A DNA stretch of 64,000 nt from a virus: IMG/VR virus record IMGVR_UViG_3300022188_000007, positions 62,001 through 126,000 of that record, one strand, 5' to 3'. Positions 44,212 through 53,220 of the stretch are shown here, piece after piece. Each line of letters opens with the position of its first letter. The stretch's first letter is position 1. The notes under the pieces were generated by a model that saw only the letters and a list, made by a program, of their open reading frames with translations, did not search any database and had not been told where the DNA came from. Both the position numbers and the translations under genes were made by a program.

Positions 44212-45429
44212 ATGACTTATGAGAATATTAAATTTAATAAAGACCACTGCGTAGTACGTAATGGTTATTTTTATTATATAGATGAGTTAAATAATGTTCT
44301 ATACCAGAAAGCTTCTGATGGCTTAGCTGTTTTTACATATCCCATCATAGACATAGTTGGCTCCCCAGTAAAATGTATGGGGTTCGATGGTCGTTACTTT
44401 TGGGCTCTTCAAGAGGGCCCCACCAGCCAGGACATCACCATAAAAAAATATTACGAAGTTAATTATGTAATACATTTAAAAGAAACGTTAGAGTTTTATA
44501 ATGACCCAGACCATTCTTTTGATGTGGACACTTTTACGTTAGAGTTCTATAATACCACTTTGTCAGGTGCTGTGTCTAAAAATGATACTTCGATAGTTAT
44601 TAGTAATTACACCGAGAGGGCAGTACCTGGTACTGTTGTGACATTAGGCCCTAACAGTAAGGGGGACTATGAGGATGTAACGGTTACCGGAACACTTAGT
44701 GATAGTCAGACACTTGGCCTAGACTTTTTTATTGAGCACGACTACGCTGGAGGCGTTCCAGTATATTTTGCAACTAATTTATGGTTATTAAACAAATACG
44801 CATTTAAGGTCTATGATGATGGAGCTCTTTATAAGGTCAACCTACCTAAAAAAGAAATCGAATCTATAACTGTTGATGCTGATTTTGCGGCCATAACTGC
44901 TAGTTGTTTTTATACTACATTCACAGACAGCTATGTACTTCTTGCTTGGGAGAATAGTTTGCGTTTTTTAAATCTTAATACCTTGGTAGTAGATAAAACT
45001 ATGGTATTAGATAATATAAAAGTGGACAAGGCCACTATAATACCTATAGTCGCATTACAATTGGATGGTGACACTTTATATAGATTACAAAGATCAGCGA
45101 CATATTTTGGTGTGGATAATGATTTCTCAACTGTTAATTTTCAACCCTCTCCGATGCGTCCTTTTGTGGACTCAGTGTCCATAGATGTATTACCTAAGAT
45201 TCTGCCAGCTAATGGTATAAATGTAGCTGATGTAGAGGCTGTAGTAAAGGATCAATATGGTGCGCCTATTCAAATTAAACCAGTGGTTTTTGAAGACTCA
45301 GATGAGGTAGGGTTTATAACAATAAAAGATGTTTATACTAATTTAGTAGGAACAGCTAAAACTTATTACAAGGCTGGGATAGTACCTAATACTGTATTTT
45401 TGATGGTAACAGCCACTCAATATGACTAA
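44212..45429 (+). CDS. Tail fibre-like protein with C-terminal Big_1 domain (paralog 2 of 3)
   Basis: This 405-aa protein starts two bases after paralog 1, with ACAGGT as a weak ribosome site. The matching architecture is visible: RNGYFYYIDELNNVLYQKASDG near the N-terminus, WLLNK...DGALYKVN in the middle, LYRLQRSATYFG, then a Big_1 domain at about 320-403 (AVVKDQYGAPI). It differs at most positions from paralog 1, so the duplication is old or fast-evolving. The likely role is as for paralog 1. Confidence 0.6.
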   Translation: MTYENIKFNKDHCVVRNGYFYYIDELNNVLYQKASDGLAVFTYPIIDIVGSPVKCMGFDGRYFWALQEGPTSQDITIKKYYEVNYVIHLKETLEFYNDPDHSFDVDTFTLEFYNTTLSGAVSKNDTSIVISNYTERAVPGTVVTLGPNSKGDYEDVTVTGTLSDSQTLGLDFFIEHDYAGGVPVYFATNLWLLNKYAFKVYDDGALYKVNLPKKEIESITVDADFAAITASCFYTTFTDSYVLLAWENSLRFLNLNTLVVDKTMVLDNIKVDKATIIPIVALQLDGDTLYRLQRSATYFGVDNDFSTVNFQPSPMRPFVDSVSIDVLPKILPANGINVADVEAVVKDQYGAPIQIKPVVFEDSDEVGFITIKDVYTNLVGTAKTYYKAGIVPNTVFLMVTATQYD

Positions 45430-45443
45430 AGGGGTTCATTCTA

Positions 45444-48422
45444 ATGTTTGAAAATATAAGGGTTAACAACCCTAACTTTTGTATAGGCCCACAAACTGGA
45501 ACGTATTGTTCAGTGGATTCAGATAATGACCCAGTAGTCATGCATGTAAGGAATGATAACGGGGAGTTAATAAGAACATATGGATTTTATGAGCCAGGGA
45601 TATTAGAATCAGGCCCTTATGAATATGAGGATGACACGCCCATTAGTTCTACGGGTTATTTCTATAATGAGTTTGTTACCATTAAATATATTGGCCCAAA
45701 GGACCAAGATTCTTATTTTGACGGTGCAGTATTTTATACATTAGAAAGACGTGCCAAAGTGTATAGAGAATTTTATACTTTTGAACGTGAGATGGATGTA
45801 GAAGGTCATCCATATGAACTAATAGATCCGGTTAAACCTGAAAATATAGATGATATAGTATTACCTCGCCCCACTCCTTATGAGGCCTATAATCTTAATG
45901 AAGCTCTAGGTTACCTACCTACAGATGACCATCCAGAATACAGTAGTAATATAATACGTAGATGGGTACTTGACGAAGCTAACGCCAGGTTAGTTTTAAA
46001 TTCTACCACAATAAAAAACTCAAATGACACGGATTGGTTTGGCGGAGACGCTTTTGCGGTACTACATACTGTATCTCCTATGACAGATCATACCGCGAAA
46101 GGCTCAGGCCAAATTTCTATCCCCACCACAACCACTTCAGGTCTAAAAAAATATGACACAATAATGTTAGGTCCCTCTGCTGATCAAGATAATGTTGGTG
46201 AGATAGAGGAAGTTTATGTACATAGTATAGATGGAGAAACAGTTGTAGTTAAGACTTATGAGGGATATATTCCTCCCAAGTACGACTATATGGAAGGTGA
46301 TTCTGTAACCACCTTTGGGGATATCCTTTTGTTTGGAAATACCAGGCCTGTAATTAACGAGATTCAGGTCGAATACACTACAGCTACGTCATTTGGTACA
46401 TTATTTCATTTAGACCAGACTAATTATGGGGAAGTTTCCCATAGAGAATATAGTGGGGTGTATGGTGACATACACGCCGCAGTTTGGAATGTGTATATGA
46501 ATACACTTAGTTTTGTTAAAGGTACAAATTTATTTCATATGGATATAGATGATTATGAAATAACCAGGTCACAGAATTTAGGTTTAGAGTACCCCGTTAC
46601 GAATGAATTAATAGTATTGTATGATCTAGATATAAAAGATGTGACTATCTATAGATTACAAGATGAGGTCATAAAAAAAGATGACTCGGGGCAATACGCT
46701 AAAGTAGGTTGGGACACTTATAATTACCATGCGGATTCTTTATTACCTTATTCTTTTTCTATAGCTTTACAGGCAGATAAAAATGTTTTGATGGTCGCTA
46801 ATAGATCCAATATCACTGCTACTGTAAGAGATCAATTCGGTGTAGGGCTTATTAATAAAAATATATGGTTCACCACTGAAGGTGATGCCGGAGCAGTAAT
46901 ACAGCCTGTAGACGGGTATGGACAGTCAGACCCCGATGGTCAAGCCTTTTTAATATATGATTCTGGCTATAATTCACAAGCACAAGTACAAATTAAAGTT
47001 GTAGTGGATGGCGGAAACATCACTTACGGCACCTCTTTTGTTAATGGGGTTATAAATTTAACTCAACATAATGAGTTCCTGACGGAAATGCAAGCAGTAA
47101 ATATAAATGATTTTTCTAGTGGATGCGCTGTACTTACTAAGAAGTACTTAATACCCTCTCAAGTTAAGGGTGCCCCAGTCCAGCGCCAAACCACAGTTCC
47201 AGCCTGTGATGGAACCATAGCGCTTAAACAAGTTGTTTCTTTTATGTTCCCAAGAAATGACCTATTAATGGAGGAGGATTGGCCGGATTATGGGGATCTT
47301 CTTAAGTACCCTTTTTTAATAAAACTACACGCTGAACCTGATATGCACCGAATCTTGCCCGGACTTATAGATGTAGAAGGTTTTTACAATGAATGTAGCA
47401 GCATGGCGGTAACTGTTATTAAATTGTTACTATGTAGTAATGATAGGGAGGAGAGTTACCTTAATATACCTGCTATTTCTGAGGGATTTTCTGAACATTA
47501 TCTCAGTCAAAACTATATTAGTAGGCATTTATTATATGGACACACTGCTATTGTATCATTAGACCAGTTTACTTTTGTACAAGAAGCAGTTCCAGCTATG
47601 TGGTCTGAGAAGAATAATGTGACCACCGATTACTGGATTAGGCTTCGCCCTTTTGCTAGTGATTTGGACCCTACTACTCTTGTAATAAAATTTAAGGAAG
47701 AGTCTTACTTAGGAATGGGAGAATGGTATGAGGTGACTATAGATGGGGTAATAACTATGTTTGATGCTGGAGGAGGATTAAATGGTATTGATTTTTATTA
47801 TATACCTCCAGTTGTTTTTCATCATAACGCAATTGTATATGTTTCTATTGAAGTATATGACACTTCTAATATACCAAATAAAATTTTAGTAGATTACTGG
47901 TTTAAATTAATACCTGATTTTAAAGCTCCTCATTTAGACAAGTATTTCCCAGCAATAGAAGAGCCCGAAGCTAATATCAACACACCTATTACATTTGATT
48001 GTTTAGATGTGGGTGAGGGTGTAGATATTGATACTTTAGAGATATTTGTTAATAATAGATCAACTACATTTGAGTACAATGAGTTTGAACCAGGGAACTA
48101 CCATATTACATGTAATCTTTCTTATATTTTTTATTACGGTCAGACAGTTAACGTGGTAGTTGATGTAAAAGATAGATCAGCTAATTCTAATAGATTGTTT
48201 GATGGTTGGAAATTTTTTATTACAGAAAGTTCCACACCTTGGTTTAATATGAATAACACAGAGCCTCGCCGTTGTATAGAGGGTCTTCGTAGAGACCAAG
48301 ATGTGTCTTTACAAGTTTATGGTGTAGATGACACTGGGATTAAATATGATAGTTTAAGACTAGAAGTTGGAGGTCGTTATAGAACTATTAAGATAATACC
48401 TATTGTCTATAGATTAAGCTAA
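45444..48422 (+). CDS. Long tail fibre-like protein with Big_1 and further Ig domains (paralog 3 of 3)
   Basis: This is a 992-aa protein. Residues 1-435 correspond to the N-terminal region of the two preceding genes. A Big_1 domain follows at about 440-530 (TATVRDQFGVGLINKNIWF). The C-terminal 450 residues are unique to this copy. They include a Trp/Phe-rich region with LLLCSNDREESYL and at least two Ig-like domains (ANINTPITFDCLDVGEGVDI and YGQTVNVVVDVKDRSANSNR). No catalytic motif is evident. It probably forms the long distal part of a fibre that carries the other two paralogs. Confidence 0.55.
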   Translation: MFENIRVNNPNFCIGPQTGTYCSVDSDNDPVVMHVRNDNGELIRTYGFYEPGILESGPYEYEDDTPISSTGYFYNEFVTIKYIGPKDQDSYFDGAVFYTLERRAKVYREFYTFEREMDVEGHPYELIDPVKPENIDDIVLPRPTPYEAYNLNEALGYLPTDDHPEYSSNIIRRWVLDEANARLVLNSTTIKNSNDTDWFGGDAFAVLHTVSPMTDHTAKGSGQISIPTTTTSGLKKYDTIMLGPSADQDNVGEIEEVYVHSIDGETVVVKTYEGYIPPKYDYMEGDSVTTFGDILLFGNTRPVINEIQVEYTTATSFGTLFHLDQTNYGEVSHREYSGVYGDIHAAVWNVYMNTLSFVKGTNLFHMDIDDYEITRSQNLGLEYPVTNELIVLYDLDIKDVTIYRLQDEVIKKDDSGQYAKVGWDTYNYHADSLLPYSFSIALQADKNVLMVANRSNITATVRDQFGVGLINKNIWFTTEGDAGAVIQPVDGYGQSDPDGQAFLIYDSGYNSQAQVQIKVVVDGGNITYGTSFVNGVINLTQHNEFLTEMQAVNINDFSSGCAVLTKKYLIPSQVKGAPVQRQTTVPACDGTIALKQVVSFMFPRNDLLMEEDWPDYGDLLKYPFLIKLHAEPDMHRILPGLIDVEGFYNECSSMAVTVIKLLLCSNDREESYLNIPAISEGFSEHYLSQNYISRHLLYGHTAIVSLDQFTFVQEAVPAMWSEKNNVTTDYWIRLRPFASDLDPTTLVIKFKEESYLGMGEWYEVTIDGVITMFDAGGGLNGIDFYYIPPVVFHHNAIVYVSIEVYDTSNIPNKILVDYWFKLIPDFKAPHLDKYFPAIEEPEANINTPITFDCLDVGEGVDIDTLEIFVNNRSTTFEYNEFEPGNYHITCNLSYIFYYGQTVNVVVDVKDRSANSNRLFDGWKFFITESSTPWFNMNNTEPRRCIEGLRRDQDVSLQVYGVDDTGIKYDSLRLEVGGRYRTIKIIPIVYRLS

Positions 48423-48424
48423 TA

Positions 48425-48446
48425 AAGTAACCTAATTATATATAGG
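48425..48446 (+). promoter_or_regulatory. AAGTAACCTAAT intergenic motif, second strong copy
   Basis: AAGTAACCTAAT (48425-48436) is the same 12-mer as at 38710-38721, and CCTA (48431-48434) faces TAGG (48443-48446) around an AT core (TTATATAT). It lies in one of the few larger gaps, just before the ribosome site AAGGAG of the next gene. It may be a phage regulatory element marking a transcription unit start. Confidence 0.35.
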
Positions 48447-48462
48447 AAGATAAGGAGAAACA

Positions 48463-49167
48463 ATGTCAGAACCTATTTTAACATTTTTGTATAATTATTC
48501 AGAGAGTGACACACCATACCCAGGTACTGGAGAGGCTGCTGCCGATTGGCACAGTATTTTTTTAGCTACTGGATCTGGGGTTAGTCCTGATAGAAAAGTG
48601 TATACTGGTGGAGGAATTCATCAGTCATTACCTACACCTACTGCTATTTATGGTAGAAGAGAGGCAACTTTACGACCAACTGTAGGAACATATCCAGTGC
48701 CTCAGATTTATATTGAATCTGAACTTGATAATATAATGTATCATGTGCCTTTAGCTAGTGGCCAACCAAACACTAATAGGTTTGTTTTTGGTGTTTATGT
48801 AGATGGTTTAATAACTAGTGATTTATATCTTGAGATGTGGGATGATGTTACTTTTTCAACATCTTCTATACCTACTTTATCTGGATCTATAAATTATCCT
48901 CATTCAGTTTTTAATGCCATTAGTACTACAGATTCAGCTCCTCCTGAATTTTGGACAGGTGCTGATCTTGTTACTACTTCAGGAACTGTTGTTTCAGGTA
49001 CTCCAGGAGCAGTATGTTTAGCAGGTTATACTAATAGATTAAGATTAAAAGATGCCGATGAGATACAAAATGAATGCTTATACTATAGTATGTATGCGGC
49101 TATACCATGGGATCTTGATTTTACACATGATAGACCGATAGAATCTTATAGATATTTATATATATAA
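48463..49167 (+). CDS. Virion structural protein with WDD-type domain
   Basis: This 234-aa protein has a strand series FVFGVYVDGLITSDLYLEMWDD followed by T.ST...L. This resembles the C-terminal domain of the 557-aa protein encoded downstream (FSITFGEAYDCRL.AWDDDTHSTT), so the two share a module. A short Ser-Gly-Thr stretch (TTSGTVVSGTPG) interrupts it near residue 172. It has a good AAGGAG site. The function is probably structural at the tail tip. Confidence 0.45.
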   Translation: MSEPILTFLYNYSESDTPYPGTGEAAADWHSIFLATGSGVSPDRKVYTGGGIHQSLPTPTAIYGRREATLRPTVGTYPVPQIYIESELDNIMYHVPLASGQPNTNRFVFGVYVDGLITSDLYLEMWDDVTFSTSSIPTLSGSINYPHSVFNAISTTDSAPPEFWTGADLVTTSGTVVSGTPGAVCLAGYTNRLRLKDADEIQNECLYYSMYAAIPWDLDFTHDRPIESYRYLYI

Positions 49168-49179
49168 AGGAACTTAATA

Positions 49180-49632
49180 ATGGATAAAAGAGTAAAACCA
49201 ATAAAAGGTTTAGACGCAGTAGATGGTGCTATATATGGTAAACATAATAGAGCCAAGATGGTTAATCCATATAAATCATATTTTATTGTACACTACGATG
49301 ATGGTGCTATATTTAAAGGTAAGAATTTATATGATACAGGCTGGCATAGTGTTAGACATGGTATTAAAACTTTACAATATAAGTTGTCTACTGGGCATTT
49401 AATTACTATTCCAAAATTTCAAGGCTATTTACCTACTATAGAAGTAAGTGAGTCAATAGAGGGCTTTAAGCTATTTCATGCTATCCATGTTAATTGTATA
49501 GCACATGATAAAACAATGAAGTATAAAATAATTTTGAAACAGGATAACATAAGTAAATATAATATAGGAGATATAATAGTCTCAACCTCGACTAAAAGGA
49601 TGAAGTCATCCCAATGGAAGATGGCTGTATAA
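49180..49632 (+). CDS. Small protein of unknown function in the fibre region
   Basis: This 150-aa protein is Lys-rich and notably AT-rich, unlike its acidic neighbours. It has strands around YFIVHYDDGAIFKGKNLYDTG and LSTGHLITIPKFQGYLP and a Lys-rich end. It may be a late insertion or a small structural protein. No family could be assigned. A reasonable ribosome site (AAAGGA) supports expression. Confidence 0.35.
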   Translation: MDKRVKPIKGLDAVDGAIYGKHNRAKMVNPYKSYFIVHYDDGAIFKGKNLYDTGWHSVRHGIKTLQYKLSTGHLITIPKFQGYLPTIEVSESIEGFKLFHAIHVNCIAHDKTMKYKIILKQDNISKYNIGDIIVSTSTKRMKSSQWKMAV

Positions 49633-49646
49633 AGGAGCTTAAATAG

Positions 49647-51320
49647 ATGGCAGTAACTATAATAAAAAATTTCTGGAATGGGACCGAGTATAAGAGTATC
49701 GCAAAGATAGTTTTTACTAGTCCTAATTTTACTAGTCCTTATCAGGCCGGTACCAGGTCTCATATGCAACCGGGCGGCCTATACATGGGGACTTGGTATG
49801 AAGCAGTCGACTTCATGTACAGACAACTAGTTAATCAGGATTACGTCGAGCTACCTGATGAAATGGAAGGTTTCTTTGGTAGAGTCACTGTAGACGGTGC
49901 ATTTGATTTCTCTACTGATACTACTTTAACAGTTCTACATGAGTACGGCAATACCTTTGATTTAGAAGGTCCAGGGGCATACCCTAATATACTATATAGA
50001 GATAGGGATAATTATGGCTCTATTGTTAGTGCGTCAGGCACTGGCACAGCTCCTAATGGACAAACGATAACGGATATAATACTCACCGACGTAGTAGGTG
50101 ACGCAATATTGAATGAGTGGGGAAATAATACAACTAGTGGTACAATAATTGATACTATTACAGGGCTTGCTAACCCAGTAGGTGAGCTTACTACTCTTTC
50201 CGAAATTTATACCACTACTGTGATTGCTAATGATGAGTTTAGTTCTGATTTATCAGGAGATATAACTGCAGCTGTGAGTGGTATCATGTACAGTGTGGAA
50301 AATGAGACTGTAAGTGGCACTTTAAATGGCGAATTCAGCGGTCTCTTTACGGGAGTTGTAGCTGACGGTTTAGGTACTCCAGCATCCAGTACTATATCTA
50401 GTGCAGTTTCTGTAGCAGCTACCGGTCATGATTATGGTACAACCCTTAGTGGTATTTTAGAGACTTCAATAGCTGAAACTATGTCACCTATAGGTGAAGT
50501 TATGACTACCTCTGTAAGCGGTATGGTTACTACATATACAAGTGACTCAACCTATACAACTATCAGCGGTCTGGTAGGCGGAGAGTTAAGTGGTACAGTA
50601 ATTAGTGGTACAGTGTATCCTAATGTGTCCGGCACGCTTTCGGGCACGGTTACAGGCATCTTAGAAGGGCATGATTTTATTAATGATGTTGATGTCTATA
50701 GCAGTGTTTCAGGTACCATGGTTATACCACTTACAGGACTTGAACATGTAATGTTTAATTCTACAGACACATGTAGTATCTCTGGGGTAGTAACTGGGCC
50801 AATAAGTGGAACAGTAAGTGGTACAATAGAAGGTAGTTTTGTTAAACCTTCCGAACTTTTATACCATCAGTATTCCGATGCTTACATTAATGAAGCCTCA
50901 ACTGTACCTAGGCCTCGTAGACACCATGGAGAAAATTCTATAATATTTTCAATTACCTTTGGGGAAGCCTATGATTGTAGACTTACAGCTTGGGACGATG
51001 ATACGCACTCTACAACACTTAATAAAGTATTGACCGAGGAACATTATAGAGTTGATGCAGCAACCTATAGATCTAATATGGCGGATACTGCACATTCTCC
51101 TACTTTTAGGAAGACTAATAATTTAGTATTTCCTCCTGCAATCGATGTAGTACTGAAAGGTGACGAGAGATACTATGGTAATTTTGATTTAATCTTCTCC
51201 ATAGAGGCAGATGAGTATGGAGAGTATTTAGCATTTATACCGAGGTTGGTAGATATAGATGAGTCATTTATTGCAGGGAGTTATGATTTTGTGACTACAT
51301 TGCATTACCAATATACTTAA
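49647..51320 (+). CDS. Fibre-like structural protein with long Ser-Gly-Thr repeat insertion
   Basis: This 557-aa protein has an N-terminal domain (1-125) and a C-terminal WDD domain (about 400-557, paralogous to the 234-aa protein upstream). Between them lies a repeat block (about 203-398) of short S-G-x-[VIL]-x-G units such as SGTVTG, ISGLVG and VSGTIEG, which is likely a beta-solenoid or flexible shaft. A strong AAAGGAG site precedes it. The domain order and shared module suggest a tail-tip or fibre role. The insertion could expand or contract by slippage. Confidence 0.5.
   Translation: MAVTIIKNFWNGTEYKSIAKIVFTSPNFTSPYQAGTRSHMQPGGLYMGTWYEAVDFMYRQLVNQDYVELPDEMEGFFGRVTVDGAFDFSTDTTLTVLHEYGNTFDLEGPGAYPNILYRDRDNYGSIVSASGTGTAPNGQTITDIILTDVVGDAILNEWGNNTTSGTIIDTITGLANPVGELTTLSEIYTTTVIANDEFSSDLSGDITAAVSGIMYSVENETVSGTLNGEFSGLFTGVVADGLGTPASSTISSAVSVAATGHDYGTTLSGILETSIAETMSPIGEVMTTSVSGMVTTYTSDSTYTTISGLVGGELSGTVISGTVYPNVSGTLSGTVTGILEGHDFINDVDVYSSVSGTMVIPLTGLEHVMFNSTDTCSISGVVTGPISGTVSGTIEGSFVKPSELLYHQYSDAYINEASTVPRPRRHHGENSIIFSITFGEAYDCRLTAWDDDTHSTTLNKVLTEEHYRVDAATYRSNMADTAHSPTFRKTNNLVFPPAIDVVLKGDERYYGNFDLIFSIEADEYGEYLAFIPRLVDIDESFIAGSYDFVTTLHYQYT
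50253..50840 (+). repeat. Degenerate Ser-Gly-Thr/Val repeat block
   Basis: This block encodes residues 203-398 of the 557-aa protein. Short units based on [LVI]-S-G-[TEI]-[VLI] recur about every 4-12 residues, densest at SGTVISGTVYPNVSGTLSGT and GPISGTVSGTIEGS. DNA units of the form AGTGGTACAGT recur without exact long tandems, so the repeats are old or selected at the protein level. Confidence 0.7.
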
Positions 51321-51335
51321 AGGAGTATATTACTT

Positions 51336-52994
51336 ATGCCTTTACAGGACCATGAAATACCTACGATTGTTATTGTAGGGCCACTAGACTCACATGAAGC
51401 CGATATAGCCTCTAATGTAGTATATAGTACTACTGATAGTGGCACAACTTCAATATTCATGGACTACTCTAAGTATAACGCAGATTTCACTGATACAGAC
51501 AATACAGAGGTAGAGGTAACTACACTGGATACAGAAGTTTCTTATACATCTATTATTGATACACTTGAGGTGGCTGATTTAAAGGATAAGGCATTAGACA
51601 TAGTAAGTACTGCATTTTTAGCAAAGAAAAACTCTTTTGCATATGATATAGATACTGAGTGGTATTTAAGCCCATATATTAGTACTGTATCTAATGACAC
51701 TTATATGGATTTTAGGATCAATTTAGGGGTAATACCTATTAGAGATGATATAAATGTAGACATGTTTTTTTCTAATGTGACCTACTACAGTTGTACTGCT
51801 GATCTTTATTGTTGTCTTACAGATACACCTAGGATAATAGACATAGATGTGAAGCAAGGAGATGGTAGGATAACTAGATTATCAACTGATATTTATACTG
51901 CTACTTTTGATACCTCATACTTAAATGCATCTGTTTATAGCACTGCGATGGGGATGGCTCCATCAGGCTCTAATAAACACTGTTGCTCGTATTCAGGTAT
52001 ATCGTGTTCCGGTACTGATTACCCAGGTGCCACTTTTTGCTCCACAACGTATTCTGGGTTGTTGGCTTTATGTAGTACATACTCTGGTTGTGTATATGAA
52101 GCATTAGATTACTGTATACGCACATGTTCAGGTACTTCATACTATGGCAGTGTACAGAATGATTTGGGTTATTGTATAAACACATACTCTGGTACTACGT
52201 ATTCTGGGGCAACGTACTCTGGATGTACATATGATTATTTGGATTATCGTGTTGATACTTATCCTAGAGGTATTCTTTCTGATTTAGAAGTAAGTACTGG
52301 GGGTATAACTTTGATTAATTTAGATATTTATTCTACATCGCTAGGATTATCAGCACCGACTTCAGTAGATTTTAAGACTAGAAGTCTTTTTACCGGAGAT
52401 TTTTTTGTAGAAAGAGACCAATTTGTAACAGCGTCTTCGATTGCTTGGGTAGATGTTATAGATTATTTATACCCTATTAATACTGATAACACTTTTTTCT
52501 ATGTAGAGGGTGTTTTAGCAAGCGGAGTTTATTTTGAAGACATACCAAATGGTAAACGGATGTATTATAACCCATTGAATGATTTTTACTCTGATGGAGT
52601 ATTGAATTATTCTATTCATGTAGAGAATAGTATGGGTGAAGTAGAAGAAAAGGATTTTTATTTTCTATATGGCTATGATTTACAGCTAGATGAGGTAGTT
52701 GATTGGGGTCCTAATAAACAGGTATTAGTTAGAGCAGAAGCAGGTAACTTAGTGTTTTGTCCTGGTTTAGCTGGAGCAGCTTTTGAGTTTGGAACGGTTG
52801 ATTTAACATCGTTTAATTTAGGTTGTTCAATAACACCGGTAGGTTTTGAAGATCTGACTTTTAAAATAGTACCTCAAAGTACAGTATTTTTCTATGGAAA
52901 GACTTATACTGTGAGGTTACACAATGTAAAAGATTTTGCGGGAAATACTATGCCAGATTTAGAATATGAATTTACTATAGAGGACCCAAACTAA
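51336..52994 (+). CDS. Fibre-like structural protein with Cys/Tyr/Ser/Gly repeat block and Ig-like end
   Basis: This is a 552-aa protein. Residues 1-210 are beta-rich and acidic. Residues about 215-312 form a Cys/Tyr-rich block with recurring YSG and CSG units (SGTDYPGATFC, YSGCVYEALDYC, SGTTYSGATYSGC). The last 100 residues end in an Ig-like domain with the SbsA/Big_5-type signature TYTVRLHNVKDFAGNTM. Cysteines at this density in a virion protein suggest disulfides or metal cross-links in the repeat. It follows the Ser-Gly-Thr protein and shares its low-complexity style. Confidence 0.5.
   Translation: MPLQDHEIPTIVIVGPLDSHEADIASNVVYSTTDSGTTSIFMDYSKYNADFTDTDNTEVEVTTLDTEVSYTSIIDTLEVADLKDKALDIVSTAFLAKKNSFAYDIDTEWYLSPYISTVSNDTYMDFRINLGVIPIRDDINVDMFFSNVTYYSCTADLYCCLTDTPRIIDIDVKQGDGRITRLSTDIYTATFDTSYLNASVYSTAMGMAPSGSNKHCCSYSGISCSGTDYPGATFCSTTYSGLLALCSTYSGCVYEALDYCIRTCSGTSYYGSVQNDLGYCINTYSGTTYSGATYSGCTYDYLDYRVDTYPRGILSDLEVSTGGITLINLDIYSTSLGLSAPTSVDFKTRSLFTGDFFVERDQFVTASSIAWVDVIDYLYPINTDNTFFYVEGVLASGVYFEDIPNGKRMYYNPLNDFYSDGVLNYSIHVENSMGEVEEKDFYFLYGYDLQLDEVVDWGPNKQVLVRAEAGNLVFCPGLAGAAFEFGTVDLTSFNLGCSITPVGFEDLTFKIVPQSTVFFYGKTYTVRLHNVKDFAGNTMPDLEYEFTIEDPN
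51990..52270 (+). repeat. Cys/Tyr-Ser-Gly low-complexity repeat block
   Basis: Codons for T/C-Y-S-G-x units recur through this stretch. About 12 YSG or CSG triplets in 95 residues are interleaved with L-D/G-Y-C-I-x-T segments that recur at about 30-residue spacing. A 20-base piece at 52008-52027 matches 6296-6315 in the terminator-like gene at 18 of 20 bases, both encoding SGT[DE]YPG. Confidence 0.65.
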
Positions 52995-53007
52995 ATAGGA
53001 GAAGGCT

Positions 53008-53220
53008 TTGAATAAATTAACTTATAAGTTAGTAGAAGATCAATTTGATTTAAGAGGCTACAAGTTACTTTCTAAAAAATATAAATCTAATAGAATTAAA
53101 CTAGATTATGTTTGTAGTGAAGGACATTATAGTAGTTGTAACTCAAGAGCTAACTCAGAAAGAGAATGGCACGAGGCTTGGTATAAAGCGATAATATTAA
53201 GGAGGAGTAAATTATGGTAG
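53008..53220 (+). pseudogene. Collapsed HNH endonuclease gene (internal deletion)
   Basis: This 70-codon frame starts at TTG with an AGGAGAAGG site. Residues 1-40 (LVEDQFDLRGYKLLSKKYKS, then KLDYVCSEGH) match the N-terminal segment of the complete endonuclease at 3913-4785 up to its first zinc repeat. Residues 42-63 (SSCNSRANSEREWHEAWYKA) match its last 22 catalytic-domain residues. About 219 codons (residues 42-260 of the intact protein), including most zinc repeats and the HH motif, are missing, and the join is in frame. It is a remnant of a homing endonuclease that once occupied this gap. Its stop overlaps the next ATG. A residual DNA-binding role cannot be excluded. Confidence 0.85.
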
